64,000 nt of DNA from Lachnospira sp. GTDB lineage: Bacteria; Bacillota; Clostridia; Lachnospirales; Lachnospiraceae. Shown in pieces: positions 25,477 through 34,205 of this stretch. The translations under genes were made by a program, and so were the position numbers. The stretch is from assembly GCA_017621205.1 (NCBI GenBank), contig JAGATQ010000051.1, forward strand, positions 90,065 to 154,064, in the 5' to 3' direction. The notes under the pieces were generated by a model that was not told the origin of the DNA, made no database searches, and worked only from the letters and a program-made list of their open reading frames with translations. The first letter of the stretch is position 1, and the number at the start of each line of letters is the position of its first letter.

Positions 25477-25710
25477 GGCATAAAACCGGACGGTACTATA
25501 AATTTGTGACTTTGGTAGGAGATTAGTATTTCTTGATATTCCCATAAACCACAGCAATTTCGGGGCAGGACGCCCCGAAAAGACGCCGCTGAGCCATGGA
25601 TGGCGAATCGGCGTCGTTTGCGTCAATTACTGCTTACTACATGGGAATATCCTAGAAATACTTATCCCCGCACAACGGAACAAATTTATAGTACCGTCCG
25701 GTTTTATGCC
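25477..25710 (+). repeat. 235-bp structured palindrome, copy F (right half of pair E-F)
   Basis: A 234-bp unit with a perfect 31-bp outer stem (GGCATAAAACCGGACGGTAC start). The tip hairpins are TTTCGGGGC-AGGAC-GCCCCGAAA and GACGCCG/CGGCGTC around GAGCCATGGATGGCGAAT. It is inverted relative to E with a 172-bp spacer. The pair fills the 814-bp gap between tetR and the next gene. Confidence 0.87.
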
Positions 25711-25744
25711 GTCCGAAGCTAATACAAGTCAAACATCAAATAGT

Positions 25745-26197
25745 TCAAATAACCTTCTCCATTTCATCATACACAAGAACATCTCCATTATCCGCCTGAA
25801 TCCGGCAGGTTTTCTTCTCCCTGTATCCACGCTTCAAATACATTTCCTTGGCTGCTAGTGACGAGTCAATATGTACGCTGTGAAATCGCTCTGCAATATT
25901 AGTCTCTGCAAAGTCCATAAGCTCACTGCCCAATCCACGGGACTGATACTTCGGCAATACAAAAAGACGGTTTACCGCATTTTCTTTGATTGTTACCGTT
26001 CCTGCCAAATAACCGTCTACCTCCAACAGCCACACCCTGCCCTGTTCTATATCCTCTAAAACATGTTCCCTGCTATGGTGCTTTAGGAAAAAATCGACTA
26101 CACCCTGGGGATAATAATGTGGATAGATCTCGGAAATGGTATCTTTCGTAATCTGTAGAACAATTTCTAAATCTGTTATCTTTGCTAATCGTATCAT
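25745..26197 (-). CDS. GNAT-family N-acetyltransferase
   Basis: About 150 aa from MIRLAKITDLEIVLQITKDT. Acetyl-CoA binding motif VNRLFVLPKYQSRGLGSELM and the C-terminal SLAAKEMYLKRGYREKKTCR are typical of GNAT enzymes. The start chosen has GTGAGGGA upstream; a longer form starting seven codons earlier is less likely. Substrate unknown. Confidence 0.85.
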   Translation of the reverse strand: MIRLAKITDLEIVLQITKDTISEIYPHYYPQGVVDFFLKHHSREHVLEDIEQGRVWLLEVDGYLAGTVTIKENAVNRLFVLPKYQSRGLGSELMDFAETNIAERFHSVHIDSSLAAKEMYLKRGYREKKTCRIQADNGDVLVYDEMEKVI

Positions 26198-26285
26198 GAA
26201 GTCCCTCACTTCTCTCATTTTCTCTTCAAGAAACCTCTCCTGTAATAGTAGTTCCCAGGTTGCAGGCTGAAAAATAACTGCCCCA

Positions 26286-27170
26286 TTATTTTCTCCTATC
26301 TCGTCTTATAAATGGTTCTTGAATATCCTCCGACAGCAACATGCCATATTTATCCGGGCGCCTGTAAGCATTGCCATGTACCTCCCGTTTACGGTACTCC
26401 CGCATCTCGCTCAGCGGAAAATCCGCCATGAAAATCCCCTCTGATTCATCTGCTTCTATAATCAGTGTATCTCTCGAACCCGCATCCTGTGGCCGATATG
26501 CAATCCCATCAAATGCTGTGGAATGTCCGTTGCAATCCGGCTGCATACACGGGTAATTTACTGTAGCAATGCCTATCATATTCTCATAGGCCCTTCCCCG
26601 CAGCTGCGAAATACGATTAATCTCCATAGGGCATGCATTGGGAACAAGCAGTATCTCCGCTCCCTTTAACATAAGAATTCTTGCACTCTCTGGAAATTCC
26701 CTGTCATAACAAATCATACTGCCAACCATAACATTTCCCTTATCTGTATTCAGTTCTGCAACAGGAAATTCCTCTCCTTTGGTAAGCCGTATCTCATCCC
26801 CAAAATCACAAGTATGTACCTTGGCATAGGTATACACCTCATCCCCAAAGCGGTCGATTAGACATACCGCATTTCTCGGAAGCGGCTCAAAGCGTTCCAA
26901 AAAGGTAATGCCAATTGCCATATCAAGCTCCTTCGCCAGCTTCCTATACTCTGCTATAAAGGTGCTATCCTTGCCAATTGCCATAGCCTTTAACACTCCA
27001 ACATCCTCTGGAATCTGATAACCACAGCTGTACATTTCTGGAAACAGGGCAATGTCTGCACCAAGTTTTTTAGCCTGTCTGCAATATTCCAGCCCCTTTT
27101 TAAGATTCCCCTCTAACGTTCCCTCTGGCATTATTTGAAGCAATGCCACTCTTATCTCTATTGGCTCCAT
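26286..27170 (-). CDS. Carbon-nitrogen hydrolase (nitrilase superfamily)
   Basis: A 294-aa hydrolase with the full catalytic triad: E45 (LFPEMYSCGY), K117 (YAKVHTCDF) and C154 (SMICYDREFPES). The family cleaves amide or nitrile bonds; members include N-carbamoylputrescine amidase and omega-amidase-type enzymes, and I cannot pick one. It is spaced 12 bp from the following GNAT gene on the same strand, so the two may be co-expressed. Confidence 0.9.
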   Translation of the reverse strand: MEPIEIRVALLQIMPEGTLEGNLKKGLEYCRQAKKLGADIALFPEMYSCGYQIPEDVGVLKAMAIGKDSTFIAEYRKLAKELDMAIGITFLERFEPLPRNAVCLIDRFGDEVYTYAKVHTCDFGDEIRLTKGEEFPVAELNTDKGNVMVGSMICYDREFPESARILMLKGAEILLVPNACPMEINRISQLRGRAYENMIGIATVNYPCMQPDCNGHSTAFDGIAYRPQDAGSRDTLIIEADESEGIFMADFPLSEMREYRKREVHGNAYRRPDKYGMLLSEDIQEPFIRRDRRK

Positions 27171-27182
27171 CCTTTTCTCCTA

Positions 27183-27707
27183 TCACTCCTGCACGAAAGC
27201 ATCTTCTTTCAACCTGGAAAACATCTTCATATCCAATATCTTTCCATTCTTCACTGCATTACACCGCAAAACCCCTTCTAACTGAAAGCCTGCCTTCTCA
27301 AGCACACGACAGGAGGCCGTATTGTAAGCAAATGGCTCGGCAAATATTCTGATAATATCCGTATGCTGAAAAATATAGCTGCAAACCTGTTTTACTGCAC
27401 TGGTTGCGATACCCTTGCCCCAGTAAGGTTCACCGATATAATATCCCATTTCAGCCGTTCTAAAATGAATATTTTCACATCGAAACACTCCAATACTCCC
27501 AGCAACCTGTCCATCCACAATTATCGCAAATGCAAAGGTCTTCGTTTCGTCAGATGCAAGCATGGCTGTTATATATTCCTCTGCGTCCTTTGTCGTATAC
27601 GGGCAGGGTAATCCATCCCGTAAATTATTTAAAATATTTTTATTGTTCAGCAAGGCAGCCAAAGCCTGTGCATCTTTTATATCCCATTTTCTGATACTGC
27701 ATTCCAT
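27183..27707 (-). CDS. RimJ/RimL-type GNAT acetyltransferase
   Basis: A 174-aa GNAT of the ribosomal-protein acetyltransferase subgroup: IRKWDIKDAQALAALLNNKN, MGYYIGEPYWGKGIATSAVK (acetyl-CoA loop), IRIFAEPFAYNTASCRVLEK and AGFQLEGVLRCNAVKNGK. It acetylates an N-terminal or small-molecule amine; the target is unknown. AAAGGAGAGG precedes the ATG. Confidence 0.88.
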   Translation of the reverse strand: MECSIRKWDIKDAQALAALLNNKNILNNLRDGLPCPYTTKDAEEYITAMLASDETKTFAFAIIVDGQVAGSIGVFRCENIHFRTAEMGYYIGEPYWGKGIATSAVKQVCSYIFQHTDIIRIFAEPFAYNTASCRVLEKAGFQLEGVLRCNAVKNGKILDMKMFSRLKEDAFVQE

Positions 27708-27729
27708 ATCGTTCCTCTCCTTTATTAAG

Positions 27730-27738
27730 AATGGTTAG
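27730..27738 (+). repeat. Left direct repeat flanking element G2
   Basis: AATGGTTAG is repeated at 27890-27898 on the other side of the G2 palindrome, as expected for a target-site duplication. Confidence 0.5.
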
Positions 27739-27743
27739 TTAAA

Positions 27744-27884
27744 TAATTGTAAAATAAAATGCTCCCTGCACTATCGTCATGATTATCTGTAAATTCACTT
27801 CGTTGTCTTTGCTTCGCAAAGTACAAAGGCGTAAATTTACAGATAATCATGACAAAGCCCCATAAATATTAGTTTCACAATTAC
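27744..27884. repeat. MITE-like palindromic element, copy G2
   Basis: About 140 bp in the opposite orientation to G1 and G3. It has a perfect 21-bp stem (GTCATGATTATCTGTAAATT side) and a central CTTTGC-TTC-GCAAAG hairpin, with ends AATTGTAAAA and TTTCACAATT. It is flanked by 9-bp direct repeats. No coding potential. Confidence 0.8.
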
Positions 27885-27928
27885 CTAAAAATGGTTAGAC
27901 ATTTATGGAACACATTATTCTAAGAACT

Positions 27929-28573
27929 CTAGTTGTGCATTACAGACTCTTTAACCGGATGCCGGACAACCGTCCGCAAACGTTCAGAAGCTACCCTTCT
28001 CGCATCACTCAGATAAATCTCATGGTGAAACCGTTTATCCGTAATATCTAATTCATACCCCTGTTCCCTCATAAATGCATGCATCTTATCAACCGTTTCC
28101 GGTTCATCATCATAGGAACCAATATGCATACATTGCACACATAAGCCCTCATCATAGGTAAGGAACTCCACCTTGGAAAAGTCCTGCTTCTTCTTTCTTG
28201 CCGCCTCTTCTACCGCCCAATCAAACTCCTCTCTGGTCACAAAATCCGGCAACCGGATGATAGAGATAAAATGAAAATCCTCCTTGCGGGTATAATCAAT
28301 TACTTTGCTATTATACTGCCACCAAAAGCCTTCCAGTGGCGGAACTACATAATCAAAGTATCCCTCCATCTGATGATTTCCCTTTTTACTCATCTTAATT
28401 GTGAAGGCAATTGCATAAAGCAATCCAATGGACTGCTTGTACTCACCACCCTCGATATTCGGATTCCCCTTCCCCCGAACCGCAATATAATTCATGGGTG
28501 GCACCGTCACGATGCCCGGTTTCTTCGGCGGCAGATAAAATTCCTTATATTCCTTTTTGTAATCAAATGCCAT
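27929..28573 (-). CDS. GyrI-like small-molecule-binding domain protein
   Basis: A 214-aa protein of the GyrI-like (SHS2-fold) family: MNYIAVRGKGNPNIEGGEYK, YFDYVVPPLEGFWWQYN and QCMHIGSYDDEPETVDKMHA. Such domains bind small hydrophobic ligands or hydrolyse cyclopropanoids. Its start overlaps the end of the WYL/TfoX gene by about 10 bp, with GGGGAG upstream, so it is translated with it and may be its sensor partner. Confidence 0.85.
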   Translation of the reverse strand: MAFDYKKEYKEFYLPPKKPGIVTVPPMNYIAVRGKGNPNIEGGEYKQSIGLLYAIAFTIKMSKKGNHQMEGYFDYVVPPLEGFWWQYNSKVIDYTRKEDFHFISIIRLPDFVTREEFDWAVEEAARKKKQDFSKVEFLTYDEGLCVQCMHIGSYDDEPETVDKMHAFMREQGYELDITDKRFHHEIYLSDARRVASERLRTVVRHPVKESVMHN

Positions 28574-29816
28574 CCTTTTTCTCCCCTTCCTTTTTCTTCT
28601 TCGGTTTCTTAGGCTTCGGCATAGGAAGCTCCTTCCATGTGGCTGTCACAAATTCTGTTAAGAATTCTCTGTTATCAACATCCTCAAACAAAAAATAATC
28701 CTTTGCCCCATCGTAGGGCGGTGCCATTTCAAGCTCTGGTGCAAGCTGTTTTCCTGCTTCTGTAATTTTAATAAAGAGCTGGCTATTGCAGATAAGTGCA
28801 AATATTTTCCCATCAAGATACATTCCATACTCCCCAAACATTTTTCGATAAGTAATTGTCCCAGCATCAGACAGCTGGTCCGCAACGTATTTTACAAAAT
28901 CCGGATTAGATGCCATATATATTTCCTCCATTCTTCTAATAATTGCCACTATCTCATCCCTTATATGCTTTGGTTCCAGAACCTTTACCCGTTCCCGAAA
29001 AGTAAGCAGCCATGTAATCAGATTCTCCTTGTCCGTATAGTCTGCCTGAAAAAGCAGATGTCCATCCTCCTGCTCCTCAAAGCTATCCGCACCAAACTCC
29101 TCAACAAGCCGCCATTTACAGCCTGCATCGAACAATGCCTTCACCCGGATGCCACCGGGGAAAATATGTTCATTACTCAAATCCGGCATGGGAACCACTC
29201 GTTTCACATAGGTGTTTTCCGATAAGCAAAGCCTGTCCATCCGGTTAAGCTTAAATAACCGGAAATCTCTCCTTTTCTCACACCAGCCCCATACATACCA
29301 GCTCGACCAGCGAAAAATCAGATAATAGGGCTCAATTCTCCGCTCGCTCTCCCCTTTCGGTGCATAATAAAGAAATGTAAGCTCCCGGCAGTCGTCAATC
29401 GCCTTTCGTATCAATTCGATTTTTAAAGACAGGGAATCCTTATACCATGAGGATAAATCAATCAGTACGGACTGGTCTCCAACCATAAAATCCGAAGAAC
29501 CCATAAGCAGCTTCTCCATCAGCTTACCATAGCGGTTGGTTCCATTTACGCTATCCAAGCTTCGTAAGCCTGCAAGTATGTCCTGCATTTCCGCATTGGT
29601 AAACAGGGTCCTATCCATCTTATACTGCTCCATAATCGAAATACCACCATTTACTCCCTGTTTTGTTTCAATGGGAATTCCAGCCTTGCACAAATCCTCA
29701 ATATCCCTGTTGATGGTCCTTCTGGAAACCTCAAATTTTTCTGCAAGATACGGAGCTGTCACAACATGTTTTTGCAGCAATACGGATAAAATTCCAATCT
29801 GTCGGTCAATTTTCAT
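28563..29816 (-). CDS. HTH-WYL transcriptional regulator joined in frame to a TfoX N-terminal domain
   Basis: A 417-aa reading frame. Residues 1-60 are a DeoR/HTH-11 winged helix (VVTAPYLAEKFEVSRRTINR). Residues 130-300 are a WYL domain with PYYLIFRWSSWYVWGWC. Residues 301-417 are a TfoX_N domain (ITYRKMFGEYGMYLDGKIFA) with a Lys/Pro tail. WYL regulators and TfoX_N proteins are normally separate genes of about 300 and 110 aa. The TfoX part starts with its own methionine (MASNPDFVKY, ATG at 28914-28916) preceded by GGAGG at 8 nt, so a separate TfoX protein may also be made. WYL proteins sense ligands, often nucleic-acid related. Confidence 0.85.
   Translation of the reverse strand: MKIDRQIGILSVLLQKHVVTAPYLAEKFEVSRRTINRDIEDLCKAGIPIETKQGVNGGISIMEQYKMDRTLFTNAEMQDILAGLRSLDSVNGTNRYGKLMEKLLMGSSDFMVGDQSVLIDLSSWYKDSLSLKIELIRKAIDDCRELTFLYYAPKGESERRIEPYYLIFRWSSWYVWGWCEKRRDFRLFKLNRMDRLCLSENTYVKRVVPMPDLSNEHIFPGGIRVKALFDAGCKWRLVEEFGADSFEEQEDGHLLFQADYTDKENLITWLLTFRERVKVLEPKHIRDEIVAIIRRMEEIYMASNPDFVKYVADQLSDAGTITYRKMFGEYGMYLDGKIFALICNSQLFIKITEAGKQLAPELEMAPPYDGAKDYFLFEDVDNREFLTEFVTATWKELPMPKPKKPKKKKEGEKKDGI
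28914..28929 (-). promoter_or_regulatory. Internal ribosome binding site and start for the TfoX_N part
   Basis: On the minus strand GGAGG (28925-28929), an 8-nt spacer and ATG (28914-28916) lie inside the WYL-TfoX frame, exactly where free-standing TfoX_N proteins begin (MASNPDFV). This suggests either dual products or recent loss of the WYL stop codon. Confidence 0.6.
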
Positions 29817-29879
29817 GGGCTCTCCTTTTTATGTAGTTATGATTATACACTATCAAATACGACATCTGTGTGTCATGTT

Positions 29880-30479
29880 TTAATCTGGTTGTTGACCATC
29901 ATGTGCTTTCCATTGGCATTCCATTAGTTCCATATTGGTAAATATTGCCTTAAAAGAGGATTCCTCTGGAGAACAAGCGTAGACTCCAAACTGTATCTTC
30001 CCTCCACCTTTATTCATATGACAAATCCGCATCTGGTTAAAATGTGCTCCATCTGTCGAACATTCTATACAATAATCATCTTGCCGGCGGCTAAAACGGT
30101 ACCACATAGACTTTATAGAAGCATCAATAACTGTTGTTGCCCAATCCGAATAGCCTTGATTAGTCACTACACTACCCAGATGCTGAAATGTCTCATTCTC
30201 ATATTCAATAGAGCCCTTTAACCAATTTTCACTATCAAGGTACATTACAATACCACATTGGTCAAAACGATGGTGACTTTCGTTAAATTCCGTCCTTACA
30301 ACAAAGCTAAAATATTGTTCCTCTGTTTCCATTTGAAACACTGGAGCATTGTCATTTTGAAAATGATAATAGGTTCTCTGCCATAAATCGGTGTGTGGTT
30401 TCGTAAGTATTTCGACTCTATTATTTGCCACATGATATTCTTTAGGCTCTCTTGTCCACTTGAATTGATTCAAATCCAT
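29880..30479 (-). CDS. DUF1349 family protein (concanavalin-like fold)
   Basis: A 199-aa cytoplasmic protein: FKWTREPKEYHVANNRVEIL, TEFNESHHRFDQCGIVMYLD, NWLKGSIEYENETFQHLGSV and IQFGVYACSPEESSFKAIFT. These are hallmarks of the DUF1349 family, a lectin/glucanase-like beta-sandwich; yeast and bacterial members were called regulation-of-enolase proteins. The ligand is unknown. AAGGAGGC precedes the ATG. Confidence 0.88.
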   Translation of the reverse strand: MDLNQFKWTREPKEYHVANNRVEILTKPHTDLWQRTYYHFQNDNAPVFQMETEEQYFSFVVRTEFNESHHRFDQCGIVMYLDSENWLKGSIEYENETFQHLGSVVTNQGYSDWATTVIDASIKSMWYRFSRRQDDYCIECSTDGAHFNQMRICHMNKGGGKIQFGVYACSPEESSFKAIFTNMELMECQWKAHDGQQPD

Positions 30480-30674
30480 GATTCTGCCTCCTTATTAATT
30501 AGTTTAATCCGACTTAAGGATATCCTCCTTAGGTCAATTATACCATAATTACAATAGACACTCCATAAAAATGAATCATACAACAACTATTTCTACCTTA
30601 ACGTCTTTATAGTCCACAAAATAAAGAATTATATCCTTTACCAATACCCTATTAACATGTTAAAATATTACCAG

Positions 30675-30686
30675 ATAATTCATTAC
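30675..30686 (+). repeat. Left direct repeat flanking element G3
   Basis: ATAATTCATTAC recurs exactly at 30837-30848, directly bordering the G3 palindrome on both sides; this looks like a target-site duplication. Confidence 0.65.
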
Positions 30687-30836
30687 TAAGCAATTGTGAA
30701 ACTCGTAGTTGTTAGACAAGATAGTCGTGATACTATATAAATGAGTGCCTTTGTACTTTGCGAAGCAAAGACAACAAAACGAATTTATATAGTATCATGA
30801 CTATCGTATTCGCAATTAATAGTTTTGCAATTGTCT
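30687..30836. repeat. MITE-like palindromic element, copy G3
   Basis: About 150 bp with ends CAATTGTGAAAC and GTTTTGCAATTG. It has a 23-bp internal stem with one G-T wobble (GATAGTCGTGATACTATATA side) and a central CTTTGC-GAA-GCAAAG hairpin. It is flanked by 12-bp perfect direct repeats. It lies immediately upstream of the secreted FN3-like gene, so it may affect that gene's promoter. Confidence 0.82.
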
Positions 30837-30867
30837 ATAATTCATTACCTATGAGAGGAGTACTATT

Positions 30868-31800
30868 ATGAAAAAAACCGTAACCCATTTATTCTTATTG
30901 TTTTGTCTGGTGTATGTAAGCTGTCACGCTACTTCAGTACATGCCACAGATGTATTTTATTTTACGGAAAGTGTACAGCAGACTGCTGCAACAGAAGACA
31001 CGGTCACACTTACCTGGTTACCCTTTGACGGTGCTGACAGCTACAAAATCTCACGGCATATTGCACCCGACCAGCCGGAACAGGAGCTTGCAATAGTCAC
31101 TGGCACAACGGCAACGGTTACCCTTGGCAAGAACCAGGAAGCAAGGCTGCGGGTTACCCCACTAAAAAGCGGTACCGAGACATCGACCTCAACACTCGTT
31201 TCCACTTCTGTACAGACATACACGCTTCCCGCCCCGCTATCCAAGGTGAGAGTAACCAATTCCTTTGATACCGACACAGCCCCTGAAATCGGTTGGGAAG
31301 ACATCAAATATGGAAATATTGAAGCAACAGTTTATAATTACAAGGGGAAAAAAATCACTTCCGGCACAAGCAGCTCCAGCTGGCCATATGTAACGGTCAA
31401 CTCCTTAAAGGGGAAGATGGGATATGTTGTTTTTAAGACCTATATTGAAATCAACGGGGTCAAGTATTATGGCAAACAACCTGTCACAATAAATCTTGTC
31501 CCACAGCCTAAGATTACGAAAACAACGGTTCGTCAAAATAAGGCTGTCATTAAATGGAAAAAGGTAAAGGGTGCGAAAAAATATATTGTTTATGCAGCCA
31601 AGAATTTTTCTACAAATAAATTTAAAAAGATTGCTACCGTATCCGCTTCCAAAAATTCCTATACCTTTAAAAAATGGAATAAGAAAACCATTAATACTAG
31701 AAAAGATGCTTATTACATAAAGGTGGTTGCTGTTGGAAAATTTGGAAAGAAAAATGTTAAATCAACGGATTCCAGCCACACCAGAATTCATACTTATTAA
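30868..31800 (+). CDS. Secreted protein with fibronectin-III-like repeats
   Basis: A 310-aa exported protein. The signal peptide covers residues 1-26 (VTHLFLLFCLVYVSCHATSV). Two Fn3-type beta-sandwich modules are visible: residues 35-110 (EDTVTLTWLPFDGADSYKIS) and 220-300 (NKAVIKWKKVKGAKKYIVYA). The latter is the type common on Clostridia surface proteins. The C-terminal half is very Lys-rich. There is no LPxTG or membrane anchor, so it is probably secreted or wall-associated by charge. Confidence 0.8.
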   Translation: MKKTVTHLFLLFCLVYVSCHATSVHATDVFYFTESVQQTAATEDTVTLTWLPFDGADSYKISRHIAPDQPEQELAIVTGTTATVTLGKNQEARLRVTPLKSGTETSTSTLVSTSVQTYTLPAPLSKVRVTNSFDTDTAPEIGWEDIKYGNIEATVYNYKGKKITSGTSSSSWPYVTVNSLKGKMGYVVFKTYIEINGVKYYGKQPVTINLVPQPKITKTTVRQNKAVIKWKKVKGAKKYIVYAAKNFSTNKFKKIATVSASKNSYTFKKWNKKTINTRKDAYYIKVVAVGKFGKKNVKSTDSSHTRIHTY

Positions 31801-31809
31801 TATATTGGG

Positions 31810-32340
31810 TTAGGATTGCTTGTTTATTCGCTCTATCGTTTCATCAACGGATAAACAAGCAGCAAATCTTTGGGGCCACATCATTTCATTGTAGTACTTA
31901 TATGTTGTCTCTCCATCCATATACTCGTTATCAAACGTCGAATTCGCTCCCAGAGGAACAACCACCTCATACCCTCTTTCAAAAGCAGACTTTACCGTTG
32001 CATCAATACAGAAGTTAGTCTGCAACCCTATAATAAATAGTGTCTTTGCTCCCATATTCTGCAAATAGGCTGTTAAGTCAGCATTACCAAAACAACTATT
32101 TGTTGTCTTATAATATACTTTCTCCTGCCCCATCGGACGAATTTCTTCATAGATTTCAAACTCCTCATCACCAATCGAAAACCCTGTCCCTGGACCATCA
32201 TCATGCTGCACATAGATTACTTCCACATGATTACTCCGTGCAGCGTTAATTAGTTTCTTTACATTATCTATAAAGACTGGAAAGTTATATAATCTTTCGT
32301 CCGTAATTCCTTTTTGCACATCAACCACCATTAATACCAT
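31810..32340 (-). CDS. Isochorismatase-family cysteine hydrolase
   Basis: A 176-aa enzyme with the Asp-Lys-Cys triad of the family: D in MVVDVQKGI, K in EKVYYKTTNSCFG and C in TNFCIDATVKSA. Members hydrolyse isochorismate, nicotinamide or related amides; the substrate here is unknown. AAGGAAGG is upstream of the ATG. It converges with the FN3 protein gene. Confidence 0.88.
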   Translation of the reverse strand: MVLMVVDVQKGITDERLYNFPVFIDNVKKLINAARSNHVEVIYVQHDDGPGTGFSIGDEEFEIYEEIRPMGQEKVYYKTTNSCFGNADLTAYLQNMGAKTLFIIGLQTNFCIDATVKSAFERGYEVVVPLGANSTFDNEYMDGETTYKYYNEMMWPQRFAACLSVDETIERINKQS

Positions 32341-32385
32341 GATACTACCTTCCTTTCCGTTTCCTGCTAAATAATAATGCTGCCT

Positions 32386-32802
32386 TTATGGCATATATGT
32401 GCTATTTCTTTTAGCCAGCACACCATCTACTATTGTTTTCACGATTAAAAGTCCAACGCTCGGAATTTCCACGTAAAGTGCCTTCGATAAGGGGACTCCC
32501 TCTGTCCAAACAAGGAGTTCCATAAAACAGGAATACACCATAAGGAAAAATGAAACTACAATTCCCACAAGTTCAGGCCATAGTATGACATCCTTCCATT
32601 TTTTTATATAGGAGAGCCCTCCTAATATAATACCGCAGCATTCCGCAAAACATAGCTGCTCTAATATAACATAGACCAATATACTCTCCCGCATATTTCT
32701 TCCCTGTGACAGGGTCATTATAAGAGCACAAATCAGTAAAGTAATCTGCAATATGATAAATATGGTATTAAATATAAAGTACTTCTTACCGATTTTTACC
32801 AT
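32386..32802 (-). CDS. Four-helix membrane protein of unknown function
   Basis: About 138 aa from MVKIGKKYFIFNTIFIILQI, with GGGAGAG 9 nt upstream; an ATG eleven codons earlier is possible. Four hydrophobic helices and no motif. It is the last gene of the minus-strand operon that begins with the XRE regulator at 37.9 kb. Confidence 0.65.
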   Translation of the reverse strand: MVKIGKKYFIFNTIFIILQITLLICALIMTLSQGRNMRESILVYVILEQLCFAECCGIILGGLSYIKKWKDVILWPELVGIVVSFFLMVYSCFMELLVWTEGVPLSKALYVEIPSVGLLIVKTIVDGVLAKRNSTYMP

Positions 32803-32864
32803 ATCTGTGTTCTCTCCCTTTCCTATTGACGCCATAAATAGCAGGTGTACTACAATACTATCAA

Positions 32865-33560
32865 TTAACTACCTATTATGTCATGCATATAATTGGCAAA
32901 ACCATGAATTCCCAATACCAGAAGAAGCATAATTAGAACAGCAAAAATAGATAGTAATATTATAATGGTAATTGTTAGTTTTTTCCATTTGTGTTCTTTC
33001 AATGTCAATATCATCACATCTATCACATCAAATACAAAGAAATACTGCAGCAGGGAATGCAGGACTACCATGCCCTTTGGACGCAGCTTTTCCTTTGCCG
33101 ATACACACAGATAAGAAATGCTAACCGGTGCTCCCAACGCCACTACAAACCAAGCCACAACCACCTCTACCAAAACAAATATTGGTCCTACAAATATCAT
33201 AAAGGGAACCGGAATAAACGAAAACAAACCGCTCACCACTATCAGACACACCATAAATACAAAAAACGGAATTAGAGAATATTTAATAAGTACCGCAGCG
33301 TTTAACAGCACAATACGATTTCCCGGTTTGCAGCATTTTATAGAAGCAATTAAAATTACAATTCCAATTATAACGGGCAGCCAGAATAAATGAAATGCTG
33401 TCTCTATTCCCATTGAACCTAAAATAGAAGCAATCACCGGAACCAGATAAATGGATAACACATAAACCAAAGAAATTGCATAGATATAATGGAATCCCCC
33501 TTTCTGATTCGCTATCTGTACGACAGGCTGCTGTAAGTCATTATTAATATTATTATTCAT
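32865..33560 (-). CDS. Polytopic membrane protein of unknown function
   Basis: A 231-aa protein with five or six membrane helices (HYIYAISLVYVLSIYLVPVI, LLQYFFVFDVIDVMILTL and others). No family recognised. Its start overlaps the stop of the upstream gene by 8 bp (GAAGCAGATGAATAA), so the two are translationally coupled. GGAGG precedes the ATG. Confidence 0.7.
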   Translation of the reverse strand: MNNNINNDLQQPVVQIANQKGGFHYIYAISLVYVLSIYLVPVIASILGSMGIETAFHLFWLPVIIGIVILIASIKCCKPGNRIVLLNAAVLIKYSLIPFFVFMVCLIVVSGLFSFIPVPFMIFVGPIFVLVEVVVAWFVVALGAPVSISYLCVSAKEKLRPKGMVVLHSLLQYFFVFDVIDVMILTLKEHKWKKLTITIIILLSIFAVLIMLLLVLGIHGFANYMHDIIGS

Positions 33561-34152
33561 CTGCTTCCTCCTGACAATTTTTCAAGTATTGGTTTTTGAC
33601 CTTTTTATATAATATATGTCCAACAACAATATCAACAAATACAATGAAAGAACTACATCCATAAACCACTGCTTCTCTTTTAGAAATCACACCAACTGAT
33701 TTCGCCCTTATTACCCCGGCAACCGCAATGGAACCGGAATGAACCATTATGCCAAAAAGCATTATAACAAGTAAACATATCATAATCACCAAAAAAATTC
33801 TAATAAACTTTGCACCATAGGAATCGTCCGCTCCACAAAATGTGTTTGAAAGTATAAATATCATCCCTATACCACCCGCCACAAAACAGATATTTACCGG
33901 CAGCTGAATATACTTTAATATTAAATTTACCCTAAGCAATTCCTTTACATCCCATGTATTCTTCACAGCTTTAATTCCTGTCACAAGATTGCAGACAATG
34001 CCGCTTATAAATGTAATAAAAAAAATGATACCTGCTATAGAATAAATGCTCTCATTTTCGCTATCTTTATTTGACAAAAAACTATATAGCAAAACCAATC
34101 CTAAAATACATGTACATATAGCACTTGGCAATAATAATACATACTTTTTCAT
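33553..34152 (-). CDS. Four-helix membrane protein of unknown function
   Basis: About 199 aa from MKKYVLLLPSAICTCILGLV (AGGGAGAA upstream; five codons shorter than the longest frame). Four membrane helices and a C-terminal cytoplasmic tail. No recognised family. It is coupled to the next gene and shares similar topology with its two operon neighbours, suggesting a membrane complex. Confidence 0.7.
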   Translation of the reverse strand: MKKYVLLLPSAICTCILGLVLLYSFLSNKDSENESIYSIAGIIFFITFISGIVCNLVTGIKAVKNTWDVKELLRVNLILKYIQLPVNICFVAGGIGMIFILSNTFCGADDSYGAKFIRIFLVIMICLLVIMLFGIMVHSGSIAVAGVIRAKSVGVISKREAVVYGCSSFIVFVDIVVGHILYKKVKNQYLKNCQEEADE

Positions 34153-34205
34153 TTCTTCTCCCTGCAAATTTTAAACTTTTTTCGCTTTTTATCTCCGACA
34201 TTCTA

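Noticed and set aside
2372..25710. Assigning the paired palindromes to TwoAYGGAY RNA or to a riboswitch class
   Set aside because: One tip loop has AUGGAU and the other a GGA, which recalls TwoAYGGAY, but the long outer stems, pair layout and second-loop sequence do not fit well enough without a covariance-model search. The copies lie between unrelated genes, which argues against a riboswitch.
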